DNA from: Chromatiales bacterium
Lineage (GTDB): Bacteria > Pseudomonadota > Gammaproteobacteria > UBA6429 > Thiohalophilaceae
Direction: 5' to 3'
NCBI GenBank assembly: GCA_027057985.1
Contig: JALUTJ010000299.1
Span: 1-11,184 of the forward strand
DNA length: 11,184 nt
Both the position numbers and the translations under genes were made by a program. The notes under the pieces were generated by a model, which saw only the letters and a list, made by a program, of their open reading frames with translations, searched no databases and was not told the DNA's origin. Each line of letters starts with the position of its first letter. Positions within the stretch are counted from its first letter, which is position 1. This document shows positions 1 through 6,100 of this stretch, piece after piece.

Positions 1-1
1 G

Positions 2-1978
2 CAGGCAGCCGAAGCGGCGGGTGTGCAGCCAATCGTGGCAGGTGAAGAAACGATGGCAACAGAGCCTGCAGTCGCTGAAAGTGGTGAGCTGACTCTGGCA
101 GCACCGGAAGGTGAAAGCCTGACAGCTGGTGGTGGTGCCAATGAAGAAACCCTGTCCAATGATCTTGCGACCATCCAGGAGCAGTTACGCCAGGCGAAGG
201 CCGATGCCGGCACCATGCGTACTCGCAATGTCGAGCTGAATAACAAGCTGCAGTCACTGGAAAAAGAACTCAATCGCCTGCAGCGTTCTCTGACTGTGAA
301 AGATGATGAACTGGCCGCACTGCAACAGCAACTGGCCGAGTTGAACCAGAAGCCTGTAGTTACACCGCAGGCAACACCTGAACCTGCTCCTGCAGAACCT
401 GCAGCCACAGCAGAAGCACCTCAACCTGAGCCAGTAACAGAAGCACAGCCTGCAGAACAGCCTGCTGTCGAAACACAGCCGGAAGCTGCGCCTGAACCTG
501 AAAAATCGCCAGTACAGGTTGCCGAAGAGATTGCGAAGAAAGAAAAAGCCACTCCGGCACCGTATGAACCAGCGCCTGAGCCGGCAAAAGAAGAAGGCAT
601 TATGGATACCATCATGGGCGTACTCGGTTCTATCGGTACTACCGTGGCGGGTATCTTTGCCGGAATGAACCTGGGAATGGACAGCCTGCTGTTTATCGGT
701 GCCCCAATCCTGCTGGTCTTCCTGATAATCCTGTTTATTGTTATTAAACGCCGCCGTGGTGATAACTTCCAGGAAAGTATTCTCACGGGTAATGCAACAG
801 CCGAGGCAACCGATGCTGCCACCGCGCCGAGTGGTGATTCAACCACCTTCTCTGAAGAATCTTCCTTCCTCAGTGACTTTGCCATGAGCGGTGCCAGTGC
901 GATTGAGGCGGATGACAGTGAGGTGGATCCACTCACAGAAGCCGATGTCTTTATGGCCTATGGTCGTTACGAGGCTGCCGAAGAACGCCTCAATGATGCG
1001 ATCAAGAATGATCCTGCCCGCGGTGAGCTACGTGCCAAGTTGCTCGAGCTCTATCATGCCACACAGAACAAGGCGGCGTTTGAATCCGCCGCAGAAGATT
1101 TCTATGCCCAGCTCGGTGGCCAGGAAGCCGATAATCCTCTATGGGCCAGGGTCGTGAGCATGGGGGCTGAAATTGCGCCAGATAACCCGCTCTTCAACCA
1201 GTCAACCGCTGCCGCGGCAGTACCTGAAACCAGTGAAATTCCTGCTATCGATGATCCGGGTATGGCCATGACCGATAGCCAGGTAATGGATATCGGTCTT
1301 GAAACCGGTGTCTTTGATGCCGCTGATCTTTCCGGTAGCAATGAAACCGCAGAAGGTGATATGGACTTTAACCTGGATCTTGGTGATAGCCTTGAAGCCT
1401 CTACATCTGCTGAAGAACCAGCAGCATACCTGGATTTCAATCTCGATATGGGAACGGAATCTCCGGCTGCCGAAGCCCCGGCTGAAGAAGCGCCAGCAGC
1501 TGAAGATGCTGGACTTGATTTCAACCTGGATATGGGGACTGAATCAGCAACAGAAGAACCGGCTGCGGATCTCGATCTTAACCTGGACATGGGATCTGCT
1601 ACTGAAGCACCTGCCGATGATGGTATGGACTTAAGCTTTGATATGGATACCGCTTCTGCCGATGCAGATAGTGGTGGACTGGATCTGAACCTTGATATTG
1701 GTGGTGAAGACACGAGTGCATCTGCAACGGATGAAATCAGCCTCGATTTCGATACTGGTGGTGATGATGCAGCGCTGGATCTGAATCTCGATGCCTCCGA
1801 TACTGCCGAAGCCGATATCAGTGGTGGTGATGAAGTTGGTACCAAGCTTGATCTGGCCAAGGCCTATATCGATATGGGTGATCCGGAAGGGGCACGCAGT
1901 ATTCTTGATGAAGTAATGGATGAGGGAAGTAGTCAACAAAAAGAAGAAGCGCAATCGTTATTGGGACAAATTGCGTAA
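2..1978 (+). CDS. fimV: FimV/HubP family polar protein, C-terminal part (5' end outside window)
   Basis: The reading frame is open from the first bases, so the true start (and the LysM domain expected in this family) lies upstream; residues here are numbered from the GTG at 23. In order: a coiled-coil region (about 45-110), a Pro/Glu/Ala-rich linker (110-190), one transmembrane segment (about 221-241) followed by basic KRRR, a TPR-like helical region (about 301-393), a long acidic region with LDxNLDxG-type repeats (447-592), and a terminal domain (605-651) beginning VGTKLDLAKAYIDMGD, which is the hallmark FimV C-terminal domain. Known family members are inner-membrane peptidoglycan-binding polar organisers needed for type IV pilus and twitching functions and polar protein localisation. 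The next gene, truA, is its usual neighbour. Family call is firm; the specific role in this organism is inferred. Confidence 0.93.
   Translation, partial: QAAEAAGVQPIVAGEETMATEPAVAESGELTLAAPEGESLTAGGGANEETLSNDLATIQEQLRQAKADAGTMRTRNVELNNKLQSLEKELNRLQRSLTVKDDELAALQQQLAELNQKPVVTPQATPEPAPAEPAATAEAPQPEPVTEAQPAEQPAVETQPEAAPEPEKSPVQVAEEIAKKEKATPAPYEPAPEPAKEEGIMDTIMGVLGSIGTTVAGIFAGMNLGMDSLLFIGAPILLVFLIILFIVIKRRRGDNFQESILTGNATAEATDAATAPSGDSTTFSEESSFLSDFAMSGASAIEADDSEVDPLTEADVFMAYGRYEAAEERLNDAIKNDPARGELRAKLLELYHATQNKAAFESAAEDFYAQLGGQEADNPLWARVVSMGAEIAPDNPLFNQSTAAAAVPETSEIPAIDDPGMAMTDSQVMDIGLETGVFDAADLSGSNETAEGDMDFNLDLGDSLEASTSAEEPAAYLDFNLDMGTESPAAEAPAEEAPAAEDAGLDFNLDMGTESATEEPAADLDLNLDMGSATEAPADDGMDLSFDMDTASADADSGGLDLNLDIGGEDTSASATDEISLDFDTGGDDAALDLNLDASDTAEADISGGDEVGTKLDLAKAYIDMGDPEGARSILDEVMDEGSSQQKEEAQSLLGQIA
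1361..1798 (+). repeat. Acidic LDxNLDxG protein repeats in FimV
   Basis: Eight imperfect copies of a short acidic motif begin at 1361, 1430, 1514, 1571, 1625, 1679, 1736 and 1775: MDFNLDLG, LDFNLDMG (twice), LDLNLDMG, MDLSFDMD, LDLNLDIG, ISLDFDTGG and LDLNLDAS. Spacing is 13-28 residues, with Ala/Glu/Ser-rich filler between. Hydrophobic and Asp/Asn positions alternate. Acidic repeats between the TPR region and the terminal domain are typical of HubP/FimV proteins; copy number varies between strains. Confidence 0.85.
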
Positions 1979-2023
1979 TACCACGATAAGTTGTTTTAGC
2001 TGTAACACAGCAGGCTTGTCATT

Positions 2024-2059
2024 AAGGCCACACCAGTTCTGGTGTGGCTTTCTTGTTTT
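2024..2059 (+). terminator. Rho-independent terminator after fimV
   Basis: A perfect GCCACACCAG/CTGGTGTGGC inverted repeat (2027-2036 and 2039-2048) is followed by a T-rich run, TTTCTTGTTTT (2049-2059). It lies 46 bases after the fimV stop and 31 before the truA start, so truA probably needs its own promoter or read-through. Confidence 0.9.
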
Positions 2060-2089
2060 AACAATTTGCTAAAGTGGAAATAGACGATC

Positions 2090-2890
2090 TTGCAGGACAA
2101 TGACAATATAAATCGAATTGCCATGGGCGTGGAATATGATGGCCGTCCATTTTGTGGCTGGCAGTTCCAGGATCATTCTCCCTCGGTGCAGCAGGCGGTG
2201 GAAGCGGCGATCTCCCAGGTTGCGAACCACGCGCTGAGGGTTGTCTGTGCCGGGCGCACCGATACCGGTGTGCATGCCACCGGGCAGGTGATTCATTTCG
2301 ATACCCCTGCACTACGTGAACCCTTTCAGTGGGTAAAAGGTGTCAATGCCAATCTACCGGATGGGGTGGCAATACGCTGGGCAACAGCGGTAAGTAAAGA
2401 CTTCCACGCCCGCTTCAGTGCTGTCAGACGCTCGTACCGCTATATTATTTACTCACGTAATGTGCGGCCTTCTTATCTCAATGGCCTTGTTACCTGGGAT
2501 TACCGTGAGCTGGATGAAAAGGCCATGCAGCAGGCGGCAAATTACCTGGTTGGTGAGCATGATTTTTCTTCCTACCGGGCACTGGGTTGCCAGGCCAAAT
2601 CCCCGGTACGCACGATTTACGATTTTAAGATCAGCCGTTCTGGTGACTTTATTTTTCTCGATATCGAGGCCAATGCCTTTTTACACCACATGGTCCGCAA
2701 TATGGCCGGTGTACTGATGACAATCGGTGCAGGGGAACAGAAACCCGCCTGGTCAAAAGAGGTGCTGGAACTGAAAGATCGCACCCTGGGGGGAATTACT
2801 GCGCCGCCACATGGTCTATATTTAGCAGAGGTGCAGTACCCGGATACCTTTATTTTACCGCAGCGGATTCAGCGGCCGATTTTCGGCTAA
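2090..2890 (+). CDS. truA: tRNA pseudouridine(38-40) synthase TruA
   Basis: A 266-residue protein of normal family length. It isomerises uridines 38-40 in the anticodon stem-loop of many tRNAs to pseudouridine, in the cytoplasm. Family motifs seen: EYDGRPFCGWQ near the N-terminus (15-25), GRTDTGVHATGQV (55-67) with the catalytic aspartate D58, HDFSSYRALGCQAKSPVR (157-174), and FLHHMVRNMAG (197-207). The start is taken as TTG at 2090: a stop codon lies 9 bases upstream in frame, and the first in-frame ATG (2123) would remove the N-terminal RIA strand that precedes the EYDG motif. Only a weak Shine-Dalgarno-like AAGTGGA (2072-2078) precedes it, suggesting modest translation. Usual GRTDAG reads GRTDTG here, a mild variation next to the catalytic residue. 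Confidence 0.95.
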   Translation: MQDNDNINRIAMGVEYDGRPFCGWQFQDHSPSVQQAVEAAISQVANHALRVVCAGRTDTGVHATGQVIHFDTPALREPFQWVKGVNANLPDGVAIRWATAVSKDFHARFSAVRRSYRYIIYSRNVRPSYLNGLVTWDYRELDEKAMQQAANYLVGEHDFSSYRALGCQAKSPVRTIYDFKISRSGDFIFLDIEANAFLHHMVRNMAGVLMTIGAGEQKPAWSKEVLELKDRTLGGITAPPHGLYLAEVQYPDTFILPQRIQRPIFG

Positions 2891-2927
2891 TAGCCGGACA
2901 AAAGGATTCCCGCTAAAAAAATATGTC

Positions 2928-2958
2928 AATAACGCTAAGTTGTTGATAATTCGTTATT
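2928..2958. promoter_or_regulatory. Inverted repeat in AT-rich intergenic region upstream of ankyrin gene
   Basis: AATAACG (2928-2934) and its exact complement CGTTATT (2952-2958) flank 17 bases. The region from 2910 to 3035 is very AT-rich and lies in the only sizeable gap before the three-gene cluster starting at 3046, so it probably carries that cluster's promoter. I found no convincing -35/-10 pair. No T-run follows the repeat, so it is not a clear terminator; it could be an operator or chance. Confidence 0.25.
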
Positions 2959-3045
2959 TATTTGGCGCTGAAAAAGGTAAAAAAATTTAACATTTCTGAA
3001 ACTGTGCCGATATTAGAAGATAACTGAAAATTTCGAGGAAAATTT

Positions 3046-3666
3046 ATGACCTGTTCACACTCTGCAGATTGCCCCCTGTTTGCGCAGTTTGCCATGGAAC
3101 CTGCGCTGGATGTCTGGAAGCAGCATTACTGTGAAGGCGACTATTCCAAATGTGCCCGTTACCAGTTATCCCTGAAGGGCGAAGCGATTCCCCTGACCCT
3201 GATGCCAAATGGCAAGATGATTGAACAGAAGGTTAAAAGTAAAGAGGAGCTGGCCGGTACCGCCCTGTTCAATGCTATTCTCAAAGGGAGAGCTTCGATG
3301 GTCAAATCCATGTTTGCCACCAATGTGGCCAGTGCCGAGATACGCACGGCTGATGGCTCAACGCCGTTAATGGCTGCCGCCAGTGTGGGAAATCTTGAAA
3401 TTGTAAACCTGCTACTTGAATTTGGTTGCAACCCCTTTAATACCAACAAGGCAGGATTGAATGCGCTGAAGGTGGCCGAAAGTAAAAACTTTACCGACTG
3501 TGCTGATGCCATTCGTAACTTCATGCTGGAGCATAAGGATCTCAAGGCTAAAGCAATCAAGGCGAATAAAGAGGAGCCTGAAACAGAACAGGGGCAACAG
3601 GCAGAGAAAGAAGAAATGAAAGGAATCGTGAGTATGCTGAAAAAACTTAATCCATTTAGTCGTTAG
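3046..3666 (+). CDS. Small ankyrin-repeat protein with N-terminal four-cysteine motif
   Basis: A 206-residue soluble protein with no signal peptide or membrane segment. The first 40 residues hold four cysteines in the pattern C3-x5-C9-P ... Y-C29-x6-C36-A-R-Y, which looks like a metal or iron-sulfur site (inference). Residues about 70-165 form ankyrin-type repeats; the clearest is DGSTPLMAAASVGNLEIVNL (103-122) continuing to about 135, followed by a degenerate one at 136-165. The C-terminus is a charged Lys/Glu-rich tail (165-206). The start is supported by GAGGA (3035-3039) six bases ahead of ATG. The next gene starts 14 bases after this stop, so it is probably co-transcribed with the two YeeE/YedE genes and may bind or regulate them. 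I do not recognise a named family; ankyrin repeats imply protein-protein contact, no enzyme motif is visible. Confidence 0.8.
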   Translation: MTCSHSADCPLFAQFAMEPALDVWKQHYCEGDYSKCARYQLSLKGEAIPLTLMPNGKMIEQKVKSKEELAGTALFNAILKGRASMVKSMFATNVASAEIRTADGSTPLMAAASVGNLEIVNLLLEFGCNPFNTNKAGLNALKVAESKNFTDCADAIRNFMLEHKDLKAKAIKANKEEPETEQGQQAEKEEMKGIVSMLKKLNPFSR

Positions 3667-3667
3667 A

Positions 3668-3672
3668 AGAGG
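3668..3672 (+). promoter_or_regulatory. Ribosome binding site that fixes the first YeeE/YedE start
   Basis: AGAGG ends eight bases before the ATG at 3681. The longer in-frame alternative, GTG at 3672, overlaps this motif and has no good site of its own, so ATG 3681 is preferred. Confidence 0.65.
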
Positions 3673-3680
3673 TGATTGTT

Positions 3681-4310
3681 ATGGAATACTGGTCATGGTG
3701 GCTTGGTGGTGCAGCTCTTGGGCTGTTCGCCGTTCTTTTTAGCCTGCTGACAGGTAAGCCACTCGGCGTATCCGGAAGCTGGTTGAGTATTGCACGACGT
3801 AAGGATGATGCGATATTAAAAAAATCAGCCGAGGTCATGGAAGGTGATCAGGAACAGGTAAAGGATGATCTACTGGCCATGACCATGGCCGAATTTGGTG
3901 AGGATGCAATGGCAGATAATAACCCACAACGCCGTGAAGGTGAGGCCAACGCGATTACATCCGACAAGTCAAAACCGAAGCAGCAGTTTACCCCCTGGAC
4001 TGTGCACCTTGTTTTTCTGTTGAGTATGCTCTTTGGTTCCTATCTTGCTGCACTATCAGTGGGGAGTTTCGAATTGAGCACTCAGCTCAGTCCCATGCAC
4101 GCAAAGATTTTTGAACACCTGGGAGAAGAATGGCTGGCATTGTTTTTTGGTGGCATGATGGTTGGCTTTGGTACCCAGATGGCGGGAGGCTGTACCTCCG
4201 GTCATGGTTTAAGTGGTACTGCACAACTTGTCCCGGCGAGCCTGCTATCGACCTTTGTCTTTATGGCCAGTGCCAGCACCTTAACCCTTTTAATGAATGC
4301 ATTGATATAG
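3681..4310 (+). CDS. YeeE/YedE family membrane protein, first half
   Basis: A 209-residue membrane protein. The YeeE/YedE (DUF395, 'sulphur transport') signature GTQMAGGCTSGHGLSG lies at 164-179 with cysteine C171, and an N-terminal GKPLGVSGSW (25-34) matches the short re-entrant motif of the family. About four membrane segments are visible: 4-27, 106-128, 148-168 and 181-207. Between the first two is a roughly 65-residue hydrophilic, acidic stretch (38-103), long for a compact channel-like fold. Known single-chain relatives such as TsuA/YeeE import thiosulfate through conserved cysteines; two-gene versions in proteobacteria are less well characterised. It follows the ankyrin gene by 14 bases and precedes the second half by 12, so the two halves most likely assemble together. 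Substrate is not determinable from sequence. Confidence 0.85.
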   Translation: MEYWSWWLGGAALGLFAVLFSLLTGKPLGVSGSWLSIARRKDDAILKKSAEVMEGDQEQVKDDLLAMTMAEFGEDAMADNNPQRREGEANAITSDKSKPKQQFTPWTVHLVFLLSMLFGSYLAALSVGSFELSTQLSPMHAKIFEHLGEEWLALFFGGMMVGFGTQMAGGCTSGHGLSGTAQLVPASLLSTFVFMASASTLTLLMNALI

Positions 4311-4322
4311 GGAGCAAAGAAG

Positions 4323-4739
4323 ATGATGAAAAAATATCTTTTATACGGTTTTCTTGGCACTCTGATGGGTTTTATTCTCGCACGTATCGGCTTTGCCAAC
4401 TACGATGAAATCAACAAGATGTTTGCCTTTACCGATTTCAGGTTATTGCTGACATTTGCGGCTTCCGTGGTAATTCTTATGGTTATCAGACTGATCTTTC
4501 GTAAACGCTTTCCAAAGCAGGACAAGTTTATACAGCCGGGTACTGTGCCAGGCAGCATGTTGTTTGGTTTTGGCTGGGCGGTTACCGGGGCCTGCCCTAG
4601 CCTGGTCTTCGTGCAGCTTGGTCAGGGATATTTACCGGCATTGATGACTCTGTTCGGTATTTATGTTGGCGTGGTATTTTATCGCAAGATGCATGCAAAA
4701 TACTTTATGTGGGATGTGGGTTCCTGCAGCAGTGCCTGA
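4323..4739 (+). CDS. YeeE/YedE family membrane protein, second half
   Basis: A 138-residue membrane protein with about four hydrophobic segments (4-23, 37-58, 76-97, 103-120). GFGWAVTGACPSLVFVQLGQ (82-101) is the second YeeE/YedE signature, carrying cysteine C91 in the GACP turn. It complements the GGCTSGHG motif in the preceding gene; together the two proteins total 347 residues, similar to single-chain YeeE/TsuA. GGAG (4311-4314) lies eight bases before ATG 4323; an adjacent ATG at 4326 is possible and changes nothing. An extra C-terminal cysteine (C135 in GSCSSA) sits just after the last charged segment. It is the last gene of the cluster and faces the antiporter gene across 15 bases. Transport of a sulfur compound is a family-based inference. 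Confidence 0.84.
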   Translation: MMKKYLLYGFLGTLMGFILARIGFANYDEINKMFAFTDFRLLLTFAASVVILMVIRLIFRKRFPKQDKFIQPGTVPGSMLFGFGWAVTGACPSLVFVQLGQGYLPALMTLFGIYVGVVFYRKMHAKYFMWDVGSCSSA

Positions 4740-4754
4740 TCCTGTTTCAAAGTA

Positions 4755-5966
4755 TTAAGTTTTTTCTGGGGGTATTGCCAGCCGGCTATACCCCCATTTC
4801 ATTAATAGTGGCGGCAAAATAGTTGTTAGTGTGATAACGATAATCAGGCCAGCATAGATTTCATTACTGAAGATATCACTAACACGACCCAGCTCAGCAA
4901 AGATTAAACCAACCTCACCACGTGGCACCATGGATAGTCCTGTCATCAGGCGTAAGGGCCAGCTTTCTCGAATAAAAATCGCACCACTGAATTTGCTTAT
5001 CAGGGCGATACTGAAAAACAGTATCGAGAAACTCCAGATAAATGCAGAGCCCCAGTCAATTTCTCTCAGGTTTAAAGATAGTCCAACGGTAACAAAAAAG
5101 ATGGGGGTAAAAAGATGGATTACAGGGTGCATCTGTTTTTCAATCTTTTCTGAAAAAGATTGGTCGGTACGAATTGCTATACCAAAGGGCAGGAAAAAAC
5201 GTCGCGATAAAGCCAGTCCTGCGGCAAAGCCGCCAAGTAGTTCGGGAGCTCCCACCTCGTGGGCAAGCCAGGCAAAAAACAGTACCAGTGAGACGATGGT
5301 TGTGGGCACCATCCCCGGTATTTCACTTAAGGCATGATAACGATGGATTAGCACGGAGATCAATTTTGCCGCAAGAGGGGCAAGAACAAAAAAGGTACTG
5401 ACAAAAATCAAAACCTTACTGGCATTGATTAAACTGATACCACCGCCGGTAGAAAACTCGTATAACAATGCCAGTAATACTACACCGAAAACATCATCGA
5501 GCACGGCAGCACCGAGTACTATCTGACCTTCCAGACTTTGCTGACGTTTTAGATCAGTCAGAACCCGGATAGTGATACCAATACTGGTGGCAGTGAGTGT
5601 TCCGCCAATAAACAATGAGACCAGCAACGGCAGGGAAAAAACAAAATAGCCGGCTAAAAAGCCAAGCATAAACGGAACGATAAAGCCGCCAATGGCAACC
5701 ACAGCCGATTTTTTGCCGGTATTGGCAAGGCGGCGGATATCGGTTTCAAGTCCAACTTCAAACAGTAACAGGATAATCCCAATTTCAGCCAGTAACTTAA
5801 TGACTTCATTCGGTTCAATCCAGCCCAGCAGGCTGGGGCCAAGCAGGATTCCGGCAAAGAGCTCACCAATAACAGAAGGAACCTGAATACGTACCGCTAT
5901 CTCGGCAAACAGCCTGGCCGTTAACAGGATAGTCAGCAGGTAGAGAAAAAAGGTATGTGTTTCCAT
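4755..5966 (-). CDS. CPA2-family monovalent cation/proton antiporter
   Basis: A 403-residue integral inner-membrane protein with about 12-13 hydrophobic segments, the length of a bare Na+/H+ exchanger core without the TrkA-N or TrkA-C domains of Kef systems. Family motifs: PSVIGELFAGILLGP (30-44), LLLFEVGLETD (66-76), TATSIGIT (125-132), the ion-binding double aspartate in AAVLDDV (D157-D158), TPIFFVTVGLSL (287-298), lysine K325 in SKFSG, and MVPRGEVGLIFAELG (346-360). The Asp-Asp pair with a later core lysine resembles electrogenic NapA-type antiporters (inference). AGGA (5970-5973) precedes the ATG closely. It lies downstream of hppA on the same strand but behind a terminator. Na+ versus K+ specificity cannot be read from the sequence. 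Confidence 0.88.
   Translation of the reverse strand: METHTFFLYLLTILLTARLFAEIAVRIQVPSVIGELFAGILLGPSLLGWIEPNEVIKLLAEIGIILLLFEVGLETDIRRLANTGKKSAVVAIGGFIVPFMLGFLAGYFVFSLPLLVSLFIGGTLTATSIGITIRVLTDLKRQQSLEGQIVLGAAVLDDVFGVVLLALLYEFSTGGGISLINASKVLIFVSTFFVLAPLAAKLISVLIHRYHALSEIPGMVPTTIVSLVLFFAWLAHEVGAPELLGGFAAGLALSRRFFLPFGIAIRTDQSFSEKIEKQMHPVIHLFTPIFFVTVGLSLNLREIDWGSAFIWSFSILFFSIALISKFSGAIFIRESWPLRLMTGLSMVPRGEVGLIFAELGRVSDIFSNEIYAGLIIVITLTTILPPLLMKWGYSRLAIPPEKT
4768..4795. terminator. Possible terminator hairpin between convergent genes
   Basis: GGGGGTAT (4768-4775) pairs perfectly with ATACCCCC (4788-4795), with a small inner GCC/GGC stem. It sits inside the last codons of the antiporter gene and about 30 bases after the YeeE/YedE stop. 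The bases following it on the + strand (ATTTCATT) are only moderately T-rich and none follow on the - strand, so termination for the + cluster is plausible but not certain. Confidence 0.35.
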
Positions 5967-6020
5967 TTTTCCTGAATACCAGAGTGGTTTATTGATAGTT
6001 ATAGCATGCCGGTAATACCG

Positions 6021-6051
6021 AGTATAGTCATGGAAGTCGACTGCAGGACAA
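6021..6051 (-). promoter_or_regulatory. Weak candidate promoter for the antiporter gene
   Basis: On the - strand a TATACT (6026-6021) resembles a -10 box, with TTGTCC (6051-6046) 19 bases upstream as a poor, long-spaced -35. It lies between the hppA terminator and the antiporter start, where a separate promoter would be needed. Confidence 0.3.
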
Positions 6052-6082
6052 TAAAAAAGGAGCCCGAGGGCTCCTTTTTATT
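6051..6082 (-). terminator. Rho-independent terminator of hppA
   Basis: AAAAAGGAGCCC (6054-6065) pairs over 12 bases with GGGCTCCTTTTT (6068-6079), separated by GA. The hairpin has a T-run on either strand and so could act in both directions; it lies 19 bases beyond the hppA stop codon. Confidence 0.9.
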
Positions 6083-6100
6083 TACTGCTATTTATTTTAA

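Noticed and set aside
421..1860. Long open frames on the - strand opposite fimV (421-936 and 1102-1860)
   Set aside because: They mirror the repetitive, Glu/Ala/Asp-rich coding strand, giving Ser/Ala-rich low-complexity products with no recognisable domain.
2123..2125. ATG as an alternative truA start
   Set aside because: It would cut away the N-terminal strand before EYDG that the family keeps, and has no ribosome binding site.
2884..2896. Palindrome CGGCTA-A-TAGCCG across the truA stop codon as a terminator
   Set aside because: The arms are short with a one-base centre and no T-run follows.
4930..5337. 135-codon open frame opposite the antiporter gene
   Set aside because: The opposing frame encodes a complete antiporter with all family motifs; the product here has no recognisable features.
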